Position numbers and translations under genes: made by a program. Shown piece after piece: positions 41,501 to 51,700 of a DNA stretch of 64,000 nt. The DNA is taken from positions 276,629 through 340,628 of the forward strand of contig NZ_JAIOUQ010000009.1 in assembly GCF_019931065.1 (NCBI RefSeq). Direction: 5' to 3'. Positions within the stretch are counted from its first letter, which is position 1, and every line of letters begins with the position of its first letter. This DNA is from Methanobacterium spitsbergense (GTDB lineage Archaea > Methanobacteriota > Methanobacteria > Methanobacteriales > Methanobacteriaceae). The notes below the pieces were generated by a model. The model was not told where the DNA came from. It saw only the letters and a program-made list of their open reading frames with translations, and made no database searches.

Positions 41501-41950
41501 TTGAAAAAATCGAAAATAGGTATATTAAGTGTAATAGGAATATTAGTTTTAGTTGTTATGGCTTCAGGTTGTACTCGTAGTTCTAATAATACAACAATGT
41601 CCAATCAGTCTCAGCCTCAAAGCCAAAATACACAATCTTCAACTAGTGGAAATGCACCTATAGTTAAAGTAATTGCTTCGGGTCCTTGGATGGGGCAAAT
41701 ACAAGATAGTACTGGTAGTAAATCAGTTTCAGGAACAGGTTCACAAACATTCCAATTAAGTCAAAATCCTGGAATGGTAATAGTCAGTTTTTCAAAAGAC
41801 AATACAAAAAATACAGCAAGTACTAATGGAACAGTTACGCCAGATACAAGCACATTAACAGTTCAAATACTTGATGGTAAGGGTAATGTTGTAGCAACTC
41901 AAACTACATCAGCTGATGCAGGTAATGTAGCAACCAGTCATTCATTCTAA
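41501..41950 (+). CDS. Putative secreted lipoprotein, moron candidate
   Basis: 149 residues from TTG 41501. Signal peptide KKSKIGILSVIGILVLVVMASGCTRSSNN ends with a lipobox-like ASGC, so Cys may be lipidated. A Ser/Gln/Asn-rich linker follows, then a beta-rich domain VKVIASGPWMGQIQDSTGSKSVSG to TVQILDGKGNVVATQTTSADAG. Similar small exported domains occur in methanogens. On the plus strand next to the zinc-ribbon gene; could alter the lysogen surface. Confidence 0.7.
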   Translation: MKKSKIGILSVIGILVLVVMASGCTRSSNNTTMSNQSQPQSQNTQSSTSGNAPIVKVIASGPWMGQIQDSTGSKSVSGTGSQTFQLSQNPGMVIVSFSKDNTKNTASTNGTVTPDTSTLTVQILDGKGNVVATQTTSADAGNVATSHSF

Positions 41951-41974
41951 ATTATTTCCTATTTTTTTAGTAAA

Positions 41975-42787
41975 TTATTCATTGCATCCTTCATCAGTAG
42001 TATCAGTTAAATCAAGTTTTCTGTGCAAGGTGATTATAGCAACAGCATTATCTGATAACCCAGGTTCATAATAAAAATATCCTGGTACTCCTTGTTCTAT
42101 TTCTGGATAATCTTCATGATCAATAATTGCAGAAACTATTGGTCTTCCTATGGTTCTATCTACATTAAAATTTCCTAAATCCCATATATTAGGATAACCT
42201 GGCAATGCGCCTCCTATAAATTCAACCCATGTTGTAGCTTGTCCATCTTTATAAAAACCACCCACTTGGAGAAATCCACTACTTTTAGGATTTTCCTCTT
42301 CAATATTTACATTTGTATAAAATATTGCAGGACTAATATTTGTTATATAATATTCTAAACGAGGATATCCTTCAATACAATAAGGATTTCCCAAACATGG
42401 ATTTGGAAACATAAACAATCCTAATTTTTCAGATATATGAATTTCAATACTACAAGCTCTTCTAAAATAACCATTTCCCGGACAATCTCCTAATGAATTA
42501 TAACCTGGTGTTAATATTTTTGTATATTGATAAACATCATATTCACATTCTGTTTTTTCTTTTCCACAACTGACATTTATTGCAAGTTTTTCACCATGAG
42601 GACTTGTTAAATTAATAACAACATCCCCAATACCAATTGGTGCATTGCTTTGGGTTTGAATCTGTCCATCTGCTGTGGGTAATCTTAAAACATTATCTCC
42701 CTTTGAAATATTTTGACAGACCGGTAAAACTATTTTCTCCCCTGAATTGGTTGTTAATATGGTGACATTATCTCCTTTGTTAACCAT
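41975..42787 (-). CDS. Putative tail-tip protein
   Basis: 270 residues, nine or more cysteines (CGKEKTECEYD, CPGNGYFRRACSIEI, NPCLGNPYCIEGYP), unusual for a cytoplasmic virion protein and suggesting disulfides or metal. N-terminus repeats a short motif: KGDNVTILTTNSGEKIVLPV, KGDNVLRLPTADGQIQ and IGDVVINLTSPHGEKLAI. Overlaps the baseplate hub stop/start (42787). No family recognised. Confidence 0.7.
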   Translation of the reverse strand: MVNKGDNVTILTTNSGEKIVLPVCQNISKGDNVLRLPTADGQIQTQSNAPIGIGDVVINLTSPHGEKLAINVSCGKEKTECEYDVYQYTKILTPGYNSLGDCPGNGYFRRACSIEIHISEKLGLFMFPNPCLGNPYCIEGYPRLEYYITNISPAIFYTNVNIEEENPKSSGFLQVGGFYKDGQATTWVEFIGGALPGYPNIWDLGNFNVDRTIGRPIVSAIIDHEDYPEIEQGVPGYFYYEPGLSDNAVAIITLHRKLDLTDTTDEGCNE

Positions 42788-45700
42788 TAATTATCCTTCC
42801 TTTTCTTGAAGTATCCTAAATCTTTTGCATTCTCAGTTGCAGCTTTATTTACTGGTTGAATTGTTACAGTTCCTTTACTATCTTTAGCTACACAAATACC
42901 ATAAGTTGGTGCTGTTTTTGATATTTGATGTTTAGCAATGGCTTCAGCAGTTCCATATTCAGATAATGGTCCTAATATCTTTTTATCTGTGGTTGCTGTG
43001 ATTTGTGTTGTTCTTTGTGCTGTCGTTCCACTCATGCGGATGCTAGTTATTACAAGGGTTTTTCCTTTTAATTTATAATGATCTTTGATATATATTGGCT
43101 GTCCAATCTCACAACCTGGAAATTTAGATAATCTCATTGAAATGGTAAATATTGGTCTTGAATTCAAATCAAGAACATTATGAACTTCAGCTTGTAATTG
43201 TTCGTAAATTGTAACAGAATTATCTTGAATCTGTTTACCTGGCATAAATCCATAACCTGGCCATGATAAACCATTATCGGTATCATACCACCCATTACGA
43301 CTATACTCATCTTGATCTTCATATTCAAATTCGTTTTCTTTTCCACCTGTTCCTCTTTGGGTGTTTATAATGCTTTGTCCATCTTCTTTAACAGAATGAT
43401 CTAAAACTCTTCCTTCATTCAATCCAATAGATATACCCATGCTTTCATCCATAACATCAGTATTGAATATTCTTAATAATCCTTTGTTATCCAAGAACCA
43501 GCTTATATTTTGATTTCTTAATTTACTAATTAATGCCATCAATTCAGTAAGTGCATCTGCTTTTGTATCCCAATTTCCTGCAAATCCATTAAAAAGATGG
43601 TTTGCATTAAATATTTCATCTACATGGATATCTACACAAGGGCCTTTTTTAACTCCAGAACCAAACATGATCATATTTAGCCACATTTCAGATGTGAATG
43701 CTGTTGGCGGAGTGTTTGTTGGACTTATTGGTTGTGATTCATCATAGGTTACTGCATTTATATGGAATGGTTGTGTTATGATTGGATTTGCTTCTCCTCT
43801 TCCTGATATTTTCCATAATCTTTCTCCAGATTTGTTATCTTCTATTATATCATCAATGATACCGGTATAGAATCCGTCAGGATTTCCATGTAATTCTGTA
43901 AGTCTTATTTTCTGACCAGAAAATAGCATTAAATCTTCTGCACTACGATATGTTATATCAAAAGTAGAATTTTTATTATTACCTTGTTTATCTGTATCCC
44001 AACTAATCATATTAGGAAATACAACTTCATTGACTGATAAAAAGATTAGTTTATCGATATTTGATGATGGTTTCTGTGGATTGTCTTCAAATATACTTCC
44101 TTGCAAGGTTAAGATCTTACTATATAACTTTCCAATAGCAGTTTTACATTCCAATTCATCCCTTCTATGGGGGGATCTAATATTGGTTATTGCAGATAAT
44201 TCAGAAACATGATCTGGAACATTGAATATTAAATTATCTAAATATGCTTTTGGACTTAAATAATAATTATATCCTTGTGATGCTTCTATTTTAACATTAT
44301 AATCAAAATATTCACTATTCCCTGTGAAATTAGCATCATAATCTATCTTTTGGAATATATGTTCAGTATTATAATATACATCAACAATACCATTTGCTGC
44401 AACTACTAACCTATATTTTCCAAGAATAGTTCCAGGTGTTTTGGTGAATGTTGCCATTACAATGGTTGTTCCACCTTCCCAGCTTCCACTTGGAACTGTT
44501 TTGATTAATTTTATTTCAGTAGGAGTTATATTCAAAGACCAGAAGGTATCATATTGTTTATAATTAAAAAATAGATTTAATGATTCAAATTCTTCTCCTT
44601 CTATGTCAAATTCTAAATCAAAACCATGAGGTAATTCAAAATTTTGGATAAATAAAGCTCCTTTTGAACCAAATCTTTTTGCTGGAAGAATTACAAACTT
44701 TTGGTTTTCAGTATCTAAATATCCCCCATCATATTCAGTAATAGCTAAATGATTCATTAATGTTTGTCCATCAAAATTGGTTTTAATTAAACCAGGATAT
44801 ATTATCGTTGATTCACAATGCAAAATATCTATAATTGTATTGGATTGTATATGTGCATTGCATTCCAAACTTGAAATATTATGATTATTTCTGATGTTGG
44901 TTACCATTTCCAAGTTTGAAAATATAGGGGCAGGTTGAATATCAAGATCATCAATCCAACTTTCTGAATTTGTGAATAATCCATTTGCAGATGAAATATA
45001 AATATCTCTTGAAGTTATATCCGGAATTTCAATTGAATCAATAATAATTTCTTCATCTAATCTTACAGATACTCTTCCATTTGCAACCATTATCTCATAA
45101 TTTCCAGCAGGTACAGGAATATTATTTTCAGATAATGAAATTACATCCCATACCATTCTTTGATTGGTAATATCATAATGATAATGTAATGTTCTAAATC
45201 CTGAAGCTGCTTGCCAATCTAAACAATAAGAATCAATATCTTGTTGATTTCCAGAAATATAATTCCACATCACATTAAATAATGCAGTTGAACCACCTAA
45301 TTTAAATTTTAAAAGAAAACCTTCTTCAATATTTAAATCATTTATTTTCAGATTTCCTCCATAATTCCTGAAATTATTAAGGGATAATCTTTTATTAATC
45401 TGATCCAAATAACTATGATCCCATACATTCCAATTAACAAAAGGGGGTTTTTCTGGATGTTGATTCAATAAAAGATTTGGATGCAAAATTGAACTAAAAC
45501 CTGTTTTTAATAATGATCTTGTTTTAACATTTCCTACTAATGATAATTCATCTCTGGTTGGTTCTATTAATGTGGTTATGCACTCTAATGAAGATATTTG
45601 AATCTCTTTTAGAACCGTTACACATTCTAATGAGGATATATAATGATCAGGTCTAATATTGCAGACACAATTTAATTCTGAAATTCTCATCTCTGCTTCT

Positions 45701-46200
45701 GTAACAATTGAAAAATCATCCCAATAAGTAACGTTACCCGATTCATCATCTACTTTAAATTTACTGATATCTAATGTTCCAAAGTTTGTTATTGTTCCGA
45801 GATTTGTACCTGCAAATGTAACAGTCCAATCACTTCCTGTTTTTTGAACGATTACGGGAATAGGATTTGAAGTTGAATAAGATTTTCCAAATAGGGGATA
45901 TGGATAATTTCCATTTTGATCAAATAAATTGACATAACATCCAGATAATCCATTGAAAAACATCCTTAATTTAATATATTCAGAACCATCAGCATTGGAA
46001 AAATAGATATTCCTAACACCTGTTAAACCAGTTCCAACCCATATATTGAAGGATGCACTAAAATCAGTTAAGGTAATATTCTTGGTTATTGTACCTGCAT
46101 TTGCTGATTTTAGTCTTCCACTTTCAATAATATATCCATCAGGATTACTATCCCATTTAGATAGATCAGTTGAAAAATCATCTGAAAATACTATTCCCAT
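42787..46200 (-). CDS. Large baseplate hub / adhesin protein with three lectin-like modules
   Basis: 1137 residues. Residues about 1-165, 240-430 and 480-655 look like concanavalin/LamG-type beta-sandwiches (for example DDFSTDLSKWDSNPDGYIIESGRL and SWIDDLDIQ). Each is followed by a linker with NIRPDHYISSLEC, NIRNNHNISSLEC or NIRSPHRRDELEC. The last ~450 residues (SWDTDKQGNNKNSTFDITYRSA, FYTGIIDDI, QISKTAPTYGICVAK) resemble tail hub/late control D-like proteins. Probably the tail tip that holds adhesins. Confidence 0.75.
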   Translation of the reverse strand: MGIVFSDDFSTDLSKWDSNPDGYIIESGRLKSANAGTITKNITLTDFSASFNIWVGTGLTGVRNIYFSNADGSEYIKLRMFFNGLSGCYVNLFDQNGNYPYPLFGKSYSTSNPIPVIVQKTGSDWTVTFAGTNLGTITNFGTLDISKFKVDDESGNVTYWDDFSIVTEAEMRISELNCVCNIRPDHYISSLECVTVLKEIQISSLECITTLIEPTRDELSLVGNVKTRSLLKTGFSSILHPNLLLNQHPEKPPFVNWNVWDHSYLDQINKRLSLNNFRNYGGNLKINDLNIEEGFLLKFKLGGSTALFNVMWNYISGNQQDIDSYCLDWQAASGFRTLHYHYDITNQRMVWDVISLSENNIPVPAGNYEIMVANGRVSVRLDEEIIIDSIEIPDITSRDIYISSANGLFTNSESWIDDLDIQPAPIFSNLEMVTNIRNNHNISSLECNAHIQSNTIIDILHCESTIIYPGLIKTNFDGQTLMNHLAITEYDGGYLDTENQKFVILPAKRFGSKGALFIQNFELPHGFDLEFDIEGEEFESLNLFFNYKQYDTFWSLNITPTEIKLIKTVPSGSWEGGTTIVMATFTKTPGTILGKYRLVVAANGIVDVYYNTEHIFQKIDYDANFTGNSEYFDYNVKIEASQGYNYYLSPKAYLDNLIFNVPDHVSELSAITNIRSPHRRDELECKTAIGKLYSKILTLQGSIFEDNPQKPSSNIDKLIFLSVNEVVFPNMISWDTDKQGNNKNSTFDITYRSAEDLMLFSGQKIRLTELHGNPDGFYTGIIDDIIEDNKSGERLWKISGRGEANPIITQPFHINAVTYDESQPISPTNTPPTAFTSEMWLNMIMFGSGVKKGPCVDIHVDEIFNANHLFNGFAGNWDTKADALTELMALISKLRNQNISWFLDNKGLLRIFNTDVMDESMGISIGLNEGRVLDHSVKEDGQSIINTQRGTGGKENEFEYEDQDEYSRNGWYDTDNGLSWPGYGFMPGKQIQDNSVTIYEQLQAEVHNVLDLNSRPIFTISMRLSKFPGCEIGQPIYIKDHYKLKGKTLVITSIRMSGTTAQRTTQITATTDKKILGPLSEYGTAEAIAKHQISKTAPTYGICVAKDSKGTVTIQPVNKAATENAKDLGYFKKRKDN

Positions 46201-46220
46201 TTATTAACCAACGCCTTTGT

Positions 46221-46676
46221 TTATTCTGCAGTTAAATCGTATAATACATATAATTTGAATGCAATATCTCCATTCGGAGGGACAGATGTTGCATCTGAAG
46301 GAACATTTTCTATTAATTCGATGGCATGGAATGAATTTGCATTTATTGTTCCCAATGCTAAAGTTGTAACTCCTCCTAATTCTGTATAGGAAACATCTTC
46401 ATTTGTAATAGATTTACCATCAATCCATTTATTCTGAACAACTTCCCTTCCATTCTCTAATGTATCACCAGAATCCAATCCTGTTTCGGTTACAATTTTA
46501 ATTCTCGTATTATACATTGGTGTAGAACCGGCACCACTTCCTTTATCATTCCAGATATGGATCACTTGTGGATCTGATGAATGACCCATTATCACGTCTC
46601 CAAAATCTTCAGGATTACTAATATTTAATTCAACAATATTATCTTCTTCATAATAACTTACAACAGGATCGGCCAT
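46221..46676 (-). CDS. Small beta-rich virion protein
   Basis: 151 residues: VSYYEEDNIVELNISNPEDFGDVIMGHSS to GTINANSFHAIELIENVPSDATSVPPNGDIAFKLYVLYD. Looks like a single immunoglobulin-like or tail-tip beta domain. No family recognised. Between the hub and a lectin-like tail protein, 18 bases from the latter. Confidence 0.7.
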   Translation of the reverse strand: MADPVVSYYEEDNIVELNISNPEDFGDVIMGHSSDPQVIHIWNDKGSGAGSTPMYNTRIKIVTETGLDSGDTLENGREVVQNKWIDGKSITNEDVSYTELGGVTTLALGTINANSFHAIELIENVPSDATSVPPNGDIAFKLYVLYDLTAE

Positions 46677-46694
46677 TTATTTCAACTCCTTTTT

Positions 46695-47933
46695 TTATAA
46701 TTCTGCTTGGATAATTAAACCGCACATAAAATTTCCACCTTCAACAGAGGCAGGAATCGTGCATTTAACATATATTTCCTTATCAGTATTGGCATCAAGA
46801 TGAGCAATATCCAATGAATCATAATAATCGACATCATCTTCACTTAATTGAATATAATGATAACTACCAACACTACGATATTGCATAATATCGGGAATAA
46901 GTTTAGGATCAAGATCTCCTAAAATTAACACAATATTTCTTAAATTAAAATCTTTAGCTTTAATTTTAATTATTTTCGTTCTCATAGATCCAGGGTACAT
47001 TGTTTCAAATAATAAGTTTAATATCTCATTATTTTCATTATCTGAAATGATAAATGTGGGTACTTTAAATTCTTCACCAATAATCACATCTGCTGGTGGA
47101 TTTGCGGTATATTTTAGAACAGATATATAATCAATAGAACACGAAGAATTATTATTTCCAATCATCAATCTAAATGGTGCATGAGCTACATCTGTATCGG
47201 ATGATCCTTGTAGAACATTATCATAATACATCTTTAATTCATGCAACAGATCATCCACTTCCATTTTTAATATATGATAATCATCTAAATCTGGAAAAGT
47301 GATACTCTGATTACAAACATTATCCAAACAAGATAAAATATTAAATCCACCTGTACCTTTATAAAAAAGATTGACAGAACCACTGGTTAAACTATGTTGG
47401 CTTGTTAAACCTGCTCTTAAATTATCATCCGTTTTCTTAATCTTCATTTCCAAAATACAAGAACCAATATCATCAATTAAAGAAGCTAAATTCAACCAAT
47501 TTCCTTCAGTATTTGTAATAGTAGCAATAGAATTTGAAACTACTACTGTTCCTCCTTCCTGACTCCATTTTGTATCATCTAAAAGCGTACCTTCAAAATG
47601 ATCATAAAGAATGCAAACAGCATCAGGGTCTGATTCAGAAATTGCAGCAAGATTATTATAATACACTTTACATTCCAAACTATCAGGATCAGCAGGGATG
47701 CTTGGAATAAGTAAAATAAAATTAGCATATCCATTAACCTGAGAATCTGTCATAAAATAGGGTATATTGGTTTTATTTGTATCATTCAATGAGAATCTAA
47801 CATCTTTAAAATCAGATGCCATTCCTAATTTCCAGAATACTTTAACATTAACAGGATAATTAGTTAATATTCCATCAATACTTCCATATATTCGGAATAA
47901 TTCCTCATCTTCCCATGCACTATAATCTGTCAT
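46695..47933 (-). CDS. Tail protein with DUF2341/concanavalin-like domain
   Basis: 412 residues. N-terminal region (FRIYGSIDGILTNYPVNVKVFWKLG, DVRFSLNDTNKTNIPYF, VYYNNLAAISESDPDA) fits DUF2341; LYDHFEGTLLDDTKWSQEGGTVVVSNSIATIT to DYISVLKY fits a LamG-like lectin fold. The C-terminal part (IIGEEFKVPTFIISDNENN) may be a separate beta domain. Probably a tail-tip carbohydrate-binding component. Confidence 0.75.
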   Translation of the reverse strand: MTDYSAWEDEELFRIYGSIDGILTNYPVNVKVFWKLGMASDFKDVRFSLNDTNKTNIPYFMTDSQVNGYANFILLIPSIPADPDSLECKVYYNNLAAISESDPDAVCILYDHFEGTLLDDTKWSQEGGTVVVSNSIATITNTEGNWLNLASLIDDIGSCILEMKIKKTDDNLRAGLTSQHSLTSGSVNLFYKGTGGFNILSCLDNVCNQSITFPDLDDYHILKMEVDDLLHELKMYYDNVLQGSSDTDVAHAPFRLMIGNNNSSCSIDYISVLKYTANPPADVIIGEEFKVPTFIISDNENNEILNLLFETMYPGSMRTKIIKIKAKDFNLRNIVLILGDLDPKLIPDIMQYRSVGSYHYIQLSEDDVDYYDSLDIAHLDANTDKEIYVKCTIPASVEGGNFMCGLIIQAEL

Positions 47934-48698
47934 TTAATCATTCACCTGTATTAAAAACAAATATCCGCACCCAATTTTACCACCATATATATCTTTGATG
48001 GTAAAAGTTAATTCATTAATTCCTTCATGCAGTAATGATGTTACCTCAATATCAGGACCGGGAGCATAATGATTACCTGCATTGCAACTTCTTTCAAAAG
48101 AATTTCCATCCGCATTGGAAACAATTAACTGATCATCAATATTAATTAAATCTGTTGCAGGATCTGCCTGCCAATCACTAGCAACATAAACCCGCCCTAT
48201 GCCATCCCAATTAAATGTAAATGTTCCAAGATATTGTGTAGCAGTTCCAACTGTGTTTATTAAATAAGTATATCCTTGTGTAATCAAATTATACGGTTTT
48301 GTAGTATCTGGAGTAGTCAATGGGTCAGGTATTACTTCTTTATTAACTAGTTGTAATTCAAAAATAAGATCAAATTCAATAAGTTCCATTGCAAATTCAT
48401 CAGGACCGTATTTAGGATAGTATAATGCACCTAACCAATTATCAATTCCGTCACTTATCGGGATAATTGGGCCATCAATACTGGCCTGTAAATCTGAGCC
48501 CCCACTTTCTGTTATTTCATTAGTAATTTTTAGACAAGCCATTTCTTTAAAGGCTTTTATTTCATCCAATGGAGTTTCATATCTACTATCTTCATAATAT
48601 GCTGCACAATGTAATGTTATTTGGGGAAATGATGAATCATCCATACTTTGAATCCAGTATGGCCTAAGGCCATTAAAAATCCAATCTAAATTATCCAT
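47934..48698 (-). CDS. Distal tail protein candidate
   Basis: 254 residues immediately downstream of the tape measure gene, the place of the distal tail protein in siphoviruses. Acidic, beta-rich: LDWIFNGLRPYWIQSMDDSSFPQITLHCAAYYEDSR and a jelly-roll-like end ERSCNAGNHYAPGPDIEVTSLLHEGINELTFTIKDIYGGKIGCGYLFLI. Function assigned from position; no sequence family recognised. Confidence 0.6.
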   Translation of the reverse strand: MDNLDWIFNGLRPYWIQSMDDSSFPQITLHCAAYYEDSRYETPLDEIKAFKEMACLKITNEITESGGSDLQASIDGPIIPISDGIDNWLGALYYPKYGPDEFAMELIEFDLIFELQLVNKEVIPDPLTTPDTTKPYNLITQGYTYLINTVGTATQYLGTFTFNWDGIGRVYVASDWQADPATDLINIDDQLIVSNADGNSFERSCNAGNHYAPGPDIEVTSLLHEGINELTFTIKDIYGGKIGCGYLFLIQVND

Positions 48699-48704
48699 AA
48701 CTAA

Positions 48705-51700
48705 TCACTTCCTTGCTAATGGTCCAACTTTTCCACCTGCTGTAATTAAACCTCTTAAAGCAGGATTTGTTGATAAACCTTCCCCGATATTATTCCCGAT
48801 ATCCTTAGCTTGTTGAGGTGTTGTACCTGCAGGTAAACCAGTCAAATCAACTGTAATACTGATTAAATTAGATTGTTGAGAATTATTACCTAACTGATTT
48901 GAAACACTTGGAATAGAAGGAATATTCACATTATTTAAATTAAATTTCCCAAGACCTTTAACTCCTGATAATGCTATGTTTGCAGCCCACGATTCCATAT
49001 TACCTGCAAGATCTCCAGATAACGGCCCCATCTTAGGAGGACTATGTGGTAAATGATCACTTATCCACTGTAAAGCACCACCAACATTAGGTAACTGGCT
49101 TTTAATACCATCAACAAGTCCCCCTATCATGCCAGAACCCCAATTATAAAAGTTTTGAGGCATATTCTGTAACCAATTACCTGCATCTTGGAATGGTTTT
49201 TCGATAGCTCCAGGAATACCACTTGCCCAACTTACAATATTTCCAGGAAGATTTAAAAAGAAATGATTTAAAGGTCCGGAAATATTAACATCTAACCAAT
49301 CACCCATACGCTTACTTGCATCTTTACCAAAAATATAACCCCAAAATTGTTCAGGATTAATATTTAATTTATCCAAACCTAAAAATGTGGCTGCACTTGC
49401 ATAAGGTATTTTGAACATTTCCCATCTAGGAGCTATAATATCTTTGATATTTTGAGGAACCATTGCATTTATAATTCCTTTCCATGCATCAATTCCAAAA
49501 ACCTCTTGTGTCTGTTGTAAAATACTTTTATGCCAGTTTTCACCTGCACCGGATAACATTTGTAATACGGTTGTAATTACCATTGCAGGACCACCGGCTT
49601 TACCTGTTAAACTTCCAAGCCTACCAAGTATTCCTTCATTCACACTTGTAGGAAGACGCCCCCCAATATTTTTTAAATCTGGTAATTTACCAGTTATCCC
49701 TTTTGTTAGATCATCTATAAAACTTAGATTGGGTTTTGGGAATTTGATATCGGGTAATTTGATATCTCCAAATATTCTACTAATAAAATCTTTAAATTTA
49801 TTTGATTCGGGTAAAATTCTTCCCTCTTCATCATTAAAGAACTTCTTAAATTTATCACTAATAGTTCCAGATTTTAATTCTCCTTTAGTATATAATTCAT
49901 TTTCAATATTTGTAAAACTTTTAGATATGGATGTTTTAGCATTTATCTCAAAATCTCCAGCATAATCATCAATATTTTTTCCTGCTAAATTCATCGCCAT
50001 TTTAAATTCAGTTGAAAAATCATCAGTAATAGTTGTTAGACCTTTTCCATCCCCAATAGCTTTAGCAACCATATCTTCCATTTTCCATTTTGGAAGAATT
50101 TTAGTATAAGCTTCATCAAGAACATTCCCAACTTTATTCATTCCAGATTTAATATCTGATCCTAATTCCTCTAAAACTACTCTATCTTGTTCTCCAAGTC
50201 TGATCTGTTCAGCATACCAATCTTTTCCCCCACTTACAATTTCATCTTTAACTCTACCCATTCCACTTTTAACTTTATTTACTACACTATCAAAATTAAA
50301 ATTAAAAGTTCCTTTTTCATCAGGAAATAATCTATCTAATATATTACCTACTTTTTCATCAGCTAAATTATCAATTTTCAATACTCCATTTTTAATAACG
50401 CCATATATATTATCTAACACATTTGTATATTTCTTAGCAATTTTAGAACCAGTATTAAATAGATCATCAGAATCTTTAACCCATCTCTCTTCTGTTTTTT
50501 TAAAGATATTATCAATATCTGGGCCTTTAATGCTTCCTTTTTCTTCACCGAATATATTTGGAATTTTAATTTCTTTAATATCATTTATAAGTTTAGTTCC
50601 AAATTCTTTTATTCTAGTTGTAAGTTTAGGACTTTCCTTTTGTATTGTACTTTCCATCTGGGCAAAACCATCATCCAAACCTTTAGTTAAATTAGGAATT
50701 TTAATATCCTTTAAAAGATCATCACCTAAGCCTAATCTTTTAGAGATGGCTTCAGGAATATTCCACCCTTTAATAATGTCAATGGCTTTTGTACCAACAT
50801 TTTTCCAAAATCCTAACCATTTTTGTAATAAACTAGTTTCATCAATGCCTAATGCTGCTTTAATAAAATCTGGAAATTTACCTAAAACATAAGATGTTGC
50901 CCCAATAAAACCTGTAAGTCCAACAAACCCTATGCCTAACCCCACAATACCCCTAGTAATATCTCCAACAGGCCCTTCTAAATTATCTAACCAACCTGCA
51001 AATCCGCCGAGAGCCCAATTAACAACACCTAATCCTGCTGAAACTGCAGGTAAAACGGTTGCGCCTAATATCCTGCTCATGTAATCTCCAGTAGCAGCGG
51101 TTTGGTCTAGAGTATGCCCCCAAGTTGTTTTATATTCCTCCATACCGGCAGCGTTGGCCTGACTATCCATTAAACTGTTCAAAAAAGCGGCTCTTTGTTC
51201 CTTATTCATTCCAAGCATTTTATCTTTAACTTGATCGATAGTCATTCCTGTTCTTCTCATAACGTCATCAGAATCAATACCTAAAGAAACAAGTTGCCTA
51301 TTACCCAAAGTTCCCGTTTGAACAACTCTTGCATATGCTTTTTCAACAGTTGAAATAGGCACGTTAAGATTTTCTGCAGCACCACTCATCAATCCAAAAC
51401 CACGAGTTATAGTGTCAGTATTATGAACTCCTACAATACCCATTGCAGCGATATCGCCCCTAACATCTCCCATAGTACGACCAGTAACACTTTTCATGTC
51501 ATTCATGACATTTCCCCATTTGGCTTGTACTTGATCAACAGTTTCGACCATATGATCTTGGGTAGTACCTATCCGTTTCATTGAATCTTCATAGTTACCT
51601 GCACCATCAACGGCTGCAGCTATTGCTGCATCGGTTCCAGCACCAATCAGACCTCCCACAGCGCTATCGCTTCCTCCTCCCGAGGTACTATCTCCAGCTT

